From: RGIG5612 sp964579345
Lineage (GTDB): Bacteria > Bacillota > Clostridia > Lachnospirales > Lachnospiraceae
Reading direction: 5' to 3'
Assembly: GCA_964579345.1 (NCBI GenBank)
Contig: CAZOHB010000010.1
Coordinates: 1-29,621, forward strand
Length of the DNA stretch: 29,621 nucleotides
Shown here: piece by piece, positions 16,221 through 22,989 of the stretch
Numbering within the stretch: position 1 is the first letter of the stretch
How the letters are laid out: every line of letters starts with the position of its first letter
Position numbers and translations under genes: made by a program
The notes under the pieces: model-generated
The model's database searches: none
The model's input: the letters and a program-made list of their open reading frames with translations, nothing else
What the model was told of the DNA's origin: nothing

Positions 16221-16285
16221 CAAGCTGTGCGAATGCCATCCGCCTGCTGCGGCCGTTTGGACTGGAGCAGGAGCTGGCAGCGTAA
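16167..16285 (+). repeat. 54 bp direct duplication of the HAD gene 3' end
   Basis: Positions 16167-16220 (last 17 codons plus stop) recur at 16232-16285 with only two mismatches, separated by 11 bp. The second copy is out of frame with the first and follows the stop codon, so it is not part of the protein. The near-identity indicates a recent duplication. Confidence 0.95.
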
Positions 16286-16298
16286 TAACTGCAATTGC

Positions 16299-16324
16299 GC
16301 GCGGGCCGGGAAAAGAGCCCGCGC
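16299..16324. other. GC-rich hairpin upstream of the hydrogenase gene
   Basis: GCGCGGGC pairs with GCCCGCGC around a 10-nt loop. It is followed by AAAAAA rather than T residues, so on the plus strand it is not a normal intrinsic terminator. It may end transcription weakly or simply be a structured spacer. Confidence 0.5.
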
Positions 16325-16426
16325 AAAAAAGCCTGCTTGGGAGGCTACAACCAAGAACTTCATTTTCTGCCGCTGCATAGTGCACTAAAATAGTAGAAAT
16401 CAACGGTAGAACAGAAAGGAATTTTC

Positions 16427-17947
16427 ATGGGCGTTAGAGGAATTTACACATCAGTAAACGATATACGAAAACGGGTCTTTGCGGAGATCGCACGGCTTTC
16501 TTATGAATATGAGGACGGCAATCTTTCGGAGCTGGCGATGCTGCCTTACGAGATCATTCCGGGCGAAGTGTCCACCTACAGGGAGAGTATCTTCCTTGAG
16601 CGGGCGATCGTCGAGGAGCGGCTGCGCCTGGCTCTCGGCCTGAACCTGCGGCCGGTGACGGAGCATGCGCCGGTGACGGTCGGCGCGGAGGAATGCATCA
16701 AGCCGGAAAAATATTATGAGCCGCCGCTGATCAATGTGATCAAATTTGCCTGCCATTCCTGCCCGGACAATGTTGTCCGAGTATCGGACCAGTGTCAGGG
16801 CTGCCTCGCGCACCCCTGCAAGGAAGTGTGCCCGAAAGGCGCGGTCCGTTTTGAGCATGGCAAATCGATCATCGATCAGGACCTTTGTGTCAAGTGCGGA
16901 AAGTGCATCGACGCCTGCTCGTACGGCGCGATCATCCGCCTCGAGCGTCCGTGCGCGAAAGCCTGCGGGCTGAAAGCGATCAGCTCGGATGAATTAGGCC
17001 GCGCGGAAATTGATTATGAAAAATGCGTCAGCTGCGGCATGTGCTTAGCCAACTGCCCGTTCGGCGCGATTGCGGATAAGGCGCAGATCTTCCAGGTCAT
17101 TCAGGCGATCCGCAGCGATACGCCGGTGTATGCGGCAATCGCTCCGGCGATCGTCGGTCAGTTCGGCATGGATCTGACCATGGGAAAGGTGCGCAACGCG
17201 TTTAAGGCTCTCGGCTTCCAGGATGCGATTGAAGTCGCGATCGGCGCGGACTTGTGCGCGCTCGAAGAGGCGGAAGATTTTGTTAACGAAGTGCCGGAGA
17301 AGCTCCCGTTTATGGGAACTTCCTGCTGTCCGTCCTGGTCGTCGATGGCGAAAAAGACGCTGCCGGAATATGCGAACTGCATCTCCATGGCGCTGACCCC
17401 GATGGTCCTGACCGGCCGTCTGATCAAACAGCAGCATCCGGGCTGCAAGGTCGCATTCATCGGCCCCTGCGCCGCGAAAAAACTCGAGGCCAGCCGGAAA
17501 AGTATCCGCAGCGATGTGGATTTCGTCCTGACTTTTGAGGAAGTCCGTGGAATGTTTGAGGCGAAGGGCGTCGATTTTGAAAAGGTAGAAGGCCACAATT
17601 CCATGCATGGCGCAAGCGGCGACGGACGCGGATTCGCTGCCGGCGGCGGTGTTGCGGATGCGGTCGTGAACGTGATCAAAGAGCGCTACCCGGACCGCGA
17701 GGTCAAGGTCGAATGCGCGGAAGGCCTGGACAACTGCAAGAAGATGCTGCTCCTCGCGAAGGCCGGAAAATACAACGGCTATCTGCTCGAGGGCATGGCC
17801 TGCCCGGGCGGATGTATCGGCGGCGCCGGCACAGTCCAGCCGATTTCCGAGTCGAGAAAAGCGGTGCAGAAAAACAAACAGCGGTCCACACACCCGCACG
17901 CTTCCACCAACGCATATCAGGATTTGCTGTCGATTCTGGAAGAATAG
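16427..17947 (+). CDS. [FeFe] hydrogenase, group B type
   Basis: A 506-residue iron-sulfur enzyme. Residues 1-100 are an N-terminal region without cysteine clusters. Ferredoxin-like Fe-S motifs follow: C123xxC126xxxxC131xxxC135P, C154xxCxxCxxxC164 and C200xxCxxCxxxC210P, plus extra cysteines at 109, 112, 176 and 180. The H-cluster motifs are complete: L1 TSCCPSW (298-304; C300 the proton-relay position, C301 a ligand), L2 GPCAAKK (C348) and L3 EGMACPGGCIGG (C459, C463). The L2 form GPCxAK and the L3 form CPGGCIGG fit the group B1/B3 family rather than the prototypical group A. It interconverts protons and H2 with ferredoxin-level electrons in fermentation or sensing; its exact role is less settled than for group A. 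The maturases HydE, HydF and HydG are not in the window. The ribosome site AAAGGAA precedes the ATG. Confidence 0.93.
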   Translation: MGVRGIYTSVNDIRKRVFAEIARLSYEYEDGNLSELAMLPYEIIPGEVSTYRESIFLERAIVEERLRLALGLNLRPVTEHAPVTVGAEECIKPEKYYEPPLINVIKFACHSCPDNVVRVSDQCQGCLAHPCKEVCPKGAVRFEHGKSIIDQDLCVKCGKCIDACSYGAIIRLERPCAKACGLKAISSDELGRAEIDYEKCVSCGMCLANCPFGAIADKAQIFQVIQAIRSDTPVYAAIAPAIVGQFGMDLTMGKVRNAFKALGFQDAIEVAIGADLCALEEAEDFVNEVPEKLPFMGTSCCPSWSSMAKKTLPEYANCISMALTPMVLTGRLIKQQHPGCKVAFIGPCAAKKLEASRKSIRSDVDFVLTFEEVRGMFEAKGVDFEKVEGHNSMHGASGDGRGFAAGGGVADAVVNVIKERYPDREVKVECAEGLDNCKKMLLLAKAGKYNGYLLEGMACPGGCIGGAGTVQPISESRKAVQKNKQRSTHPHASTNAYQDLLSILEE

Positions 17948-17980
17948 TGTGCGATAATAAAGGGACACTTGAGGATAAAT

Positions 17981-18128
17981 ATCCCCACCTCGATAAGCGG
18001 GGGTAAATGAAATAAAATTCAGCAGAAAATATTCCCGCTCCGAAAGGCGGCGGACAAATAAAATCAAACTTACTGGAAGACAGTCCCCCGATAGGCGGCT
18101 GACAAGACTAGAAACAGGAGAAGAAAAA
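17981..18128 (+). repeat. Three tandem 50 bp hairpin repeats upstream of a secreted-protein gene
   Basis: Units begin at 17981, 18031 and 18081, a strict 50 bp period. Each has a C-rich arm and a G-rich arm (CCCCACCTCGATAAGCGGGG; TTCCCGCTCCGAAAGGCGGC; AGTCCCCCGATAGGCGGCTG) followed by an A-rich tail. The last unit runs directly into the ribosome site (AGGAG) and ATG at 18129. Divergence between units with retained C-rich/G-rich arms suggests the hairpin is what matters. Confidence 0.75.
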
Positions 18129-19901
18129 ATGCAGAAAACAACGAAGGACAGACTGGCGAAGGTTTCCACACGGTTGCTTTGCGCGGCGGCACTCGTGCTT
18201 TGCATGGTGCTGAGCTTGCTGATCGTAAAGGGCACAAAAGCCGCGGAAGATGGAACGATCGATTGGCTTTATGTCGGCCTCGATTCGCTTTATGAAGACG
18301 GCGAGCTCACCGGTGAAACGGTCGAAGGTGCAACTTACGATCCGGAGACCAACGTGCTGACACTCGAGAACATGACCTTGCCGTACGACGAAGAAGATAC
18401 CGGCGGGATTTATTATAGCGGCTCCAAAGATCTGACGATTCAGATCAAGGGAACGGTTACGTTCCCGGTTGGCTCGGGCATCGTGTATGACGGCGATGTT
18501 GACACGACCGGTGCGACGATCCGTATCGTCGGCGACGGCCGCGAAAATTCAAAGATCGTGCAGGAGAACCTGGAAGACGGGGAACACACCACACTGATTG
18601 ACTTCTGCATGGTTGATGAAGAAGATCCGATTGAGATGACGCCCTCCGAGCTTGTTATCAGCGGAGTTTCGATGCAGACATCCGGCGGAATCGATTCCGA
18701 CTACGGTAACGTGACGGTCAAAGACTGCGATTGGATCATGGAGTGCGAAGACGCACCGATCCGCCTGGGACGCAAAGCAGGATGCGGAAATCTGACCGTC
18801 GAGAACTCGTTCATTCAGATCAAGAAGTTTAAGAAAACAGCAGATTATCCGTACGCGATCACCTGCCGTTCCCTGACGCTTGAAGGCTGCAAGCTGTTCG
18901 GCGGCGCAAGCCTGACAAGACTGCAGGAAGAACTTGATCCTGCCGGCAGCAACTGCTCCTGGAACAAATACGCATCGTACCAGATCAGCGAGACAGCGGA
19001 CCTTTGGTACAAACTCACCTTTGACGGCAACAGCGGAAAAGCGGCCAAGACTTCCATGTGGGTCGCGGCGGGAAGCGCCTGCGGCACACTTCCGAAGGCA
19101 ACGAAAGAGCATTACAAACTTGCCGGCTGGTACACGAAAGCTTCGGGCGGAACGAAAGTCACAGCTTCGACGGTACCGACAAAAGACCAGACCCTGTATG
19201 CTCACTGGAAAATCACAGGCAAAAAAACGAAGGTCAAACTCGTTACGTCGTTCACCTGCAGGGGCACGACATACAAGGTTACCTATTTTAAAAACGGCAT
19301 GATCAAGAGTCTTGTCGGTTTTGGTCAGAGGAACTATTTTACATATGATGACCAGCTGAATTACAAGACCTCAGTGTTTTACGGCTCGCATTATAAAAAC
19401 GGGAAAAAGCCAATCAGCTCGCAGACCTATGACTTTGAAAAGAAAAAGATCAAGATCAAGAGCAACTGGTTGGGCGATACCTTTACGGCGAGATTCAAGA
19501 CAAATAAAAAGGGTCTGATTACCAAGTTCTGGATTTCGGATCTCGGCGAGGTGTCCACTTATACGTACAATTCAAAAGGATATCTGATTAAAGAGACTTT
19601 CAAAGAAAACGGCAAGCTCACTGAAAAGACAACATATAAGCGCAACAACAAGGGCCTGATCACATCGGCGGATTCCTGGTCAAAGCTGGAAGGACGCTGT
19701 CTCTACAGATTCCGGTACACGATGAACGGCGAAGTGCCGAAGAGCTTTAAAGCGCATGTTGGCATTTATGATGATGACGCTTCCTTCAAGTACACGACGA
19801 AGACCGTCAGAAAATGGCAGAAGGAGATCATCATGCGCCAGCAGAGAATGCTGTACAGCTTTGACTATTACATGGGCGATGCAATGATCGATATTTTCTA
19901 A
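18129..19901 (+). CDS. Secreted protein with an InlB-type (Flg_new) repeat and C-terminal YD-like repeats
   Basis: A 590-residue exported protein. The signal region STRLLCAAALVLCMVLSLLI is preceded by a basic stretch and followed by AxA-type cleavage near GTKAAE. Residues about 45-280 form a beta-rich region with short repeated strands (LTLENMTL, LVISGVSM, LTVENSFIQI, LTLEGCKLF) suggestive of a parallel beta-helix. Residues about 292-358 are an InlB B-repeat/Flg_new domain (KLAGWYTKASGGTKVTA, ending DQTLYAHW). Residues about 450-540 carry YD-like repeats (TYTYNSKGYLIKETFKENGK, TYKRNNKGLITSADSW). These parts are typical of clostridial surface or secreted proteins mediating adhesion. No sorting signal is evident at the C-terminus. 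The ribosome site is AGGAG, and the leader contains three 50 bp hairpin repeats. Confidence 0.8.
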   Translation: MQKTTKDRLAKVSTRLLCAAALVLCMVLSLLIVKGTKAAEDGTIDWLYVGLDSLYEDGELTGETVEGATYDPETNVLTLENMTLPYDEEDTGGIYYSGSKDLTIQIKGTVTFPVGSGIVYDGDVDTTGATIRIVGDGRENSKIVQENLEDGEHTTLIDFCMVDEEDPIEMTPSELVISGVSMQTSGGIDSDYGNVTVKDCDWIMECEDAPIRLGRKAGCGNLTVENSFIQIKKFKKTADYPYAITCRSLTLEGCKLFGGASLTRLQEELDPAGSNCSWNKYASYQISETADLWYKLTFDGNSGKAAKTSMWVAAGSACGTLPKATKEHYKLAGWYTKASGGTKVTASTVPTKDQTLYAHWKITGKKTKVKLVTSFTCRGTTYKVTYFKNGMIKSLVGFGQRNYFTYDDQLNYKTSVFYGSHYKNGKKPISSQTYDFEKKKIKIKSNWLGDTFTARFKTNKKGLITKFWISDLGEVSTYTYNSKGYLIKETFKENGKLTEKTTYKRNNKGLITSADSWSKLEGRCLYRFRYTMNGEVPKSFKAHVGIYDDDASFKYTTKTVRKWQKEIIMRQQRMLYSFDYYMGDAMIDIF

Positions 19902-19918
19902 TAATTGAGGAGATATTT

Positions 19919-20009
19919 ATGGAGATTAAAGCAGTTAAATTCAGAGAGCATGGAAGGCTGGGCTGAAAAGCTGCCGTATTATAACTCAGCGGAAGATATC
20001 CCCCACTGA
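19919..20009 (+). pseudogene. Tiny reading frame, probably a frameshifted gene remnant
   Basis: ATG 19919 follows a good GAGGAG site at 6 nt and encodes MEIKAVKFREHGRLG before a stop at 19966. An overlapping frame (19950-20009) continues with a coding-like GWAEKLPYYNSAEDIPH. The two parts would join by a single frameshift, so this is either a decayed gene or a 15-residue peptide. No family is recognised. Confidence 0.35.
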
Positions 20010-20014
20010 GTTAT
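19981..20014. other. Inverted repeat ATAACTCAG/CTGAGTTAT
   Basis: A perfect 9 bp inverted repeat with a 16-nt spacer lies in the gap between the secreted-protein and permease genes. It could be an operator or a weak hairpin; no U-tract follows. Confidence 0.4.
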
Positions 20015-20064
20015 ACGCTCTGCGAGGATGCGCAGGAGCGAGATTTGAATTCAGACACCAAAAG

Positions 20065-20090
20065 CGGGAGCTCGCAAGGGCTCCCGTTAA
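20065..20090 (+). terminator. Possible weak terminator hairpin
   Basis: CGGGAGC pairs with GCTCCCG around an 8-nt loop and is followed by TTAAAA. The stem is sound but the T-tract is almost absent. Confidence 0.35.
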
Positions 20091-20126
20091 AACGGATACA
20101 GCAAGGGCATCCGACACAACAACACT

Positions 20127-21263
20127 ATGAAACAACTTGCGACGAAAGCGCTTCAATTTTTTAAAAAAGAAACCGTTCTGACGATCGCCTGGATTGGGGC
20201 GATCGTCTCTGCGTTCTTTGTTCCCCCGAGCGCCGCGTACATTCACTATATCGATTTCCGATCCCTCGGAATCCTCTGGAGCCTGATGGTTGTCATGGAG
20301 GGGCTCAAGGAGATCGGTCTCTTTAACCACATCGGAAACCAGCTGCTCAAGCGGACCCGCAAAGTCTGGCAGCTTGCCGCCGTCCTGGTTTTCTTGTGCT
20401 TCTTTCTGAGCATGCTGATCACGAACGACGTGGCGCTGATCACGTTCGTTCCGTTTACAATTTATATCCTGACGCAGATCGAGATGCCGGAGCTTTTGAT
20501 CCCGGTCATCGTCCTGCAGACGCTGGCCGCAAACCTCGGCAGCATGATGACGCCGGTGGGCAACCCGCAGAACCTGTACCTGTTCGGCCTGTCGGGGATG
20601 TCGATCGTTTCATTCGTCGCACTGATGGCGCCGTATACCGGAGCGACCCTGATCCTTCTCGTTCTCGCGATCTGCTTTCTGAAAAACAAAAGCAAAACGA
20701 TCCCGCAAGGCCTCGCGGAACCGCCGGTCGAATCGGCGAAAAATAAGAAGGCGGGCATCTGGCTTTACGGCGTGCTGTTTCTTGCCGCGCTCCTTGTCGT
20801 ACTGCGGCTGATCCCGTTCTGGACGGTGTGCGCTGCCGTCCTGATCGCCGTCTTTATTTTTGATAAGAAAGTTCTGATCTCGATTGATTACGCGCTGCTG
20901 TTTACGTTCATCGGATTTTTTATTCTGACCGGAAACCTCGGGAACATCCCGGCGATCAGCCGTTTCCTGACGGAGATGATCGCGGGCCGGGAAGTCCTGA
21001 CCGGTGTCGTCGCCAGCCAGTTCATCAGCAACGTGCCGGCCGCGCTTCTGCTGTCGGAATTCACGACCAACTACAGCAGCCTGATCATCGGCGTCAACCT
21101 CGGCGGCCTAGGAACGCTGATCGCCTCCATGGCCAGCCTGATCTCCTACAAAGCCCTCGCCCACGCATACAATGAAAAAAAGGGCCGTTACTTCCTGGTG
21201 TTTACGCTGATGAACTTCCTGTTCCTCGCGATCCTGCTCGGGGTGTGGCTGTTGCTGCGGTGA
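20127..21263 (+). CDS. SLC13/ArsB-NhaD-type membrane permease
   Basis: A 378-residue integral membrane protein with about ten hydrophobic segments. Family signatures of the ion-transporter superfamily containing SLC13, CitM and ArsB are visible: MLITNDVALITFVPFTIYIL (about 92-111), NLGSMMTPVGNPQNLYLFG (about 135-153; the GNPQN half-site) and the inverted-repeat partner SQFISNVPAALLLSEF (about 291-306). The length is shorter than many SLC13 proteins but normal for this prokaryotic branch. The substrate is probably an anion such as a dicarboxylate, or Na+/H+, and cannot be decided. The start ATG has no obvious ribosome binding site. No operon partner is present; a weak hairpin precedes it and a decayed gene with its own promoter follows. 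Confidence 0.85.
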   Translation: MKQLATKALQFFKKETVLTIAWIGAIVSAFFVPPSAAYIHYIDFRSLGILWSLMVVMEGLKEIGLFNHIGNQLLKRTRKVWQLAAVLVFLCFFLSMLITNDVALITFVPFTIYILTQIEMPELLIPVIVLQTLAANLGSMMTPVGNPQNLYLFGLSGMSIVSFVALMAPYTGATLILLVLAICFLKNKSKTIPQGLAEPPVESAKNKKAGIWLYGVLFLAALLVVLRLIPFWTVCAAVLIAVFIFDKKVLISIDYALLFTFIGFFILTGNLGNIPAISRFLTEMIAGREVLTGVVASQFISNVPAALLLSEFTTNYSSLIIGVNLGGLGTLIASMASLISYKALAHAYNEKKGRYFLVFTLMNFLFLAILLGVWLLLR

Positions 21264-21297
21264 CCGTCGCAATAAGGTTTTATGCCGCCCCGGAATA

Positions 21298-21306
21298 TGA
21301 TATGAT
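21298..21306 (+). promoter_or_regulatory. Extended -10 promoter upstream of a decayed gene and repeat element
   Basis: TGATATGAT (TGn plus TATGAT) lies 35 nt after the permease stop codon. It would direct transcription through the startless reading frame and on into the inverted-repeat element. Confidence 0.5.
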
Positions 21307-21333
21307 ACTTCTACCAACGAAAGGGGGAAGGCG

Positions 21334-21617
21334 AGAAGATCCTTGAGCTGATCTTTACGCAGGGCAAGATCGAGGAATGGAAAGCGCAGTATACGGCCGC
21401 AGACGAAGGACCGGAAACTGAGCTGAACTGGACGATCGATGTGGACGACTTAGAAGATAAGGATATGCTCCTGCTGTCCGGGAACTGGGCGGCTTTGCGC
21501 AAAAAAGCAACCTATGTATATATCAGTAGAACGCCTCTGCGCAAAAAAGCAACTTATGTATATATTGCTCTTCGAATGAGGCAGTTTTCACAAAAAGTGA
21601 AAACAACACAATGTTGA
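21334..21617 (+). pseudogene. Decayed small gene without a start codon
   Basis: An open frame of about 93 codons reads KILELIFTQGKIEEWKAQY and then DLEDKDMLLLSGNWAALRKK, with coding-like composition. A promoter (21298) and a ribosome site (AAAGGGGGAAG, 21320-21330) precede it, but the expected start position reads AG-AAG-ATC. A single missing T would restore ATG-AAG-ATC-CTT, giving MKILELIF. There is no ATG, GTG or TTG in frame before the upstream stop at 21303. The 3' part (from about residue 50) runs through the first two units of the repeat element (twice RKKATYVYI), so the original C-terminus was probably replaced. Family not recognised. Confidence 0.55.
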
Positions 21618-21756
21618 ATAAAACGGGAAAAGGTATCCATAATCGGTATTTTTGCGCAACGGATTTTTTGAAGTCTTTCGCTTTTTCTGCGGCACATATA
21701 CATGAGTTGCATTTTTGGGCACGGCGGTTTTTTTAACATATACATAACCTGCAATT
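21491..21756. repeat. Structured inverted-repeat element, copy A
   Basis: Forward units (consensus CTGCGCAAAAAA...TATGTATATAT at about 21494 and 21535) are followed by a central segment and then inverted units (about 21632, 21692 and 21737; ATATAC...TTTTTGCGCA type). The centre holds a perfect 8 bp hairpin, GTTTTCAC-N5-GTGAAAAC (21584-21604), then the palindrome CAACACAATGTTG (21604-21616) and GAATAAAACGGGAAAAG. The whole can fold as a long nested hairpin. Copy B follows at about 300 bp offset. Confidence 0.8.
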
Positions 21757-22076
21757 TTGTGCAAAAATATTTTGGTATATATCTGCGGAAAGCTTCTGCG
21801 CAAAAAATCGACTTCGGTATATATGAATGGAAAGCCTCTGCGCAAAAAATCGACTTTGGTATATGTGGCCTTTCGAGCGAACGTTTTTTAGTGAAAAAAC
21901 AAAACAACATATTGTTGAATAAGTCGGGAAAAGCTATACCAAACTGGGATTTTTGCGCAGACGGATTTTTGCGGGCCTTCTGGTTTCGAGCCATTTTTCC
22001 GAAGCACATATACCAAAGCTGGATTTTTGCGCACGGCGGTTTAACTGACATATACCAAACCGCAATTTTTGCGCTA
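21757..22076. repeat. Structured inverted-repeat element, copy B
   Basis: Three forward units (about 21757, 21794 and 21838; TCTGCGCAAAAAATCGACTT followed by TGGTATAT) are mirrored by three inverted units (about 21934, 22005 and 22048; ATATACCAAA...TTTTTGCGCA). Forward 21838 and inverted 21934 can pair over about 28 bp almost perfectly. The centre has GTTTTTT-AGTG-AAAAAAC (21883-21900), CAACATATTGTTG (21905-21917) and GAATAAGTCGGGAAAAG. The central hairpin differs from copy A in sequence but keeps its pairing. Confidence 0.85.
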
Positions 22077-22183
22077 GGGGCGTCCGACAGGAAGAAAATC
22101 CGCGTTTCCAAGAGAGGTAATCCGGGACTAAGCCCCGCGGCATACAACGAAACATACAATACTAATTCAACAGGGAGAAACAT

Positions 22184-22732
22184 ATGGATTGTAAAGAAGT
22201 CAGAGTTGACATGAGAGAAATGACAGCGGAAGAGTTTGCGGAGGCGGGCCGGATGTCGCGCCTGATTTACGAGTTGAATCACACGCCGCCGATGACGGAA
22301 GAGTATACGAACATCCTGAAAGAACTCTTTGGGGATCGCCTTGGAGAAGGCAGCTATATCGCCGCGCCGACATCCGGCGCCGCCTTCGATAAAATCCGGA
22401 TCGGCAAAAATGTTTACGTAAACAGCAACGTGCTGATGATGGCGCGCGGCGGCATCACGCTGGAAGATAATGTAATGATCGCGGCCAACGCCCAGATTAT
22501 TTCGAACAACCATGACCCGTACGATCTGCAGATCCTTACCTGCAAACCGGTCGTGATCGCGGAAAGCGCGTGGATTGGTGCTGGCGCAACGATCCTTCCG
22601 GGCGTGAGAGTCGGAAAGCATGCAATCGTTGGAGCGATGTCGGTCGTCACAAAAGACGTGCCGGATTACGGGGTCGTCGTCGGCAGCCCGGCCAAAGTCG
22701 TCAAAATGCTCGACGAGACGAGATTTCAATAA
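22184..22732 (+). CDS. Hexapeptide-repeat O-acetyltransferase (maltose/galactoside acetyltransferase type)
   Basis: A 182-residue left-handed beta-helix acyltransferase. Hexapeptide turns are visible from residue 70 onward (IRIGKNVYVNSNVLMMARGG, ITLEDNVMIAANAQIIS, AWIGAGATILPGVRVGKHAI, VGAMSVVTKDVPDYGVVVGS). The catalytic His lies in SNNHDPYDLQ (about residue 108). The C-terminal GSPAKVVK matches the acetyl-CoA-binding edge of maltose/galactoside acetyltransferases. It transfers an acetyl group from acetyl-CoA to a sugar hydroxyl; the acceptor is unknown. GGGAG precedes the ATG by 7 nt. It is co-oriented with a 36-residue Cys-rich protein and a second acetyltransferase. It lies just downstream of the structured repeat element. 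Confidence 0.9.
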   Translation: MDCKEVRVDMREMTAEEFAEAGRMSRLIYELNHTPPMTEEYTNILKELFGDRLGEGSYIAAPTSGAAFDKIRIGKNVYVNSNVLMMARGGITLEDNVMIAANAQIISNNHDPYDLQILTCKPVVIAESAWIGAGATILPGVRVGKHAIVGAMSVVTKDVPDYGVVVGSPAKVVKMLDETRFQ

Positions 22733-22844
22733 ACAGCAATTACTTTTAGAAGATGCTATAGGAAAAAGAAGGAGGCATTTACGTCCGCCGGAGCAAAAAC
22801 AAAAGTGCTGCGGCGGCGCGTATCATAAAAAAGGGGGAGAAAGT

Positions 22845-22955
22845 ATGTGCGAATTTGAGGGACTTTGTATTTACGAAGACTGTGATGAATGCGACAAGAG
22901 CAATCCGACGCAATGCCCGTACTGGATCATTCTTGCCGGTGAGGTAATGGAGTGA
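22845..22955 (+). CDS. Cys-rich small protein, 36 residues
   Basis: An ideal ribosome site (AAGGGGGAG, 7 nt before ATG) introduces 36 codons. The product begins MCEFEGLCIYEDCDECDK and continues with a TQCPYW stretch. Five cysteines (2, 8, 13, 16, 24) including CDEC suggest zinc or Fe-S binding. It is acidic and has no signal peptide. It sits 112 nt after one acetyltransferase and 34 nt before another, so it is probably co-transcribed. Function unknown; a metal-binding accessory protein is possible. Confidence 0.7.
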   Translation: MCEFEGLCIYEDCDECDKSNPTQCPYWIILAGEVME

Positions 22956-22989
22956 TCGGCGGAGCAATAAAAAAAGAGGTAACAGAATA

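Noticed and set aside
16299..16330. Rho-independent terminator for the HAD gene
   Set aside because: The stem is strong but is followed by A residues instead of T residues on the plus strand, so I list it only as a hairpin.
14847..16403. A 518-codon minus-strand frame opposite the Big_2-HAD gene
   Set aside because: It mirrors the well-supported plus-strand gene, has His/Arg-rich antisense composition and no known domain.
17981..18128. CRISPR-like array
   Set aside because: The units have a 50 bp period, but unit sequences diverge strongly, there are only three, and there is no identical repeat or cas gene. A hairpin repeat explains them better.
21491..22076. Insertion sequence or integron remnant
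   Set aside because: No transposase fragment or integrase was found on either strand. The arrangement is better described as a non-coding structured repeat of unknown type.
21554..22729. A 391-codon minus-strand open frame covering the repeat element and opposite the first acetyltransferase gene
   Set aside because: It is antisense to a well-supported acetyltransferase gene and otherwise translates the inverted-repeat units (Cys/Ile/Tyr-rich repeated words). It has no ribosome site, and the repeat pattern conserves base pairing rather than protein.
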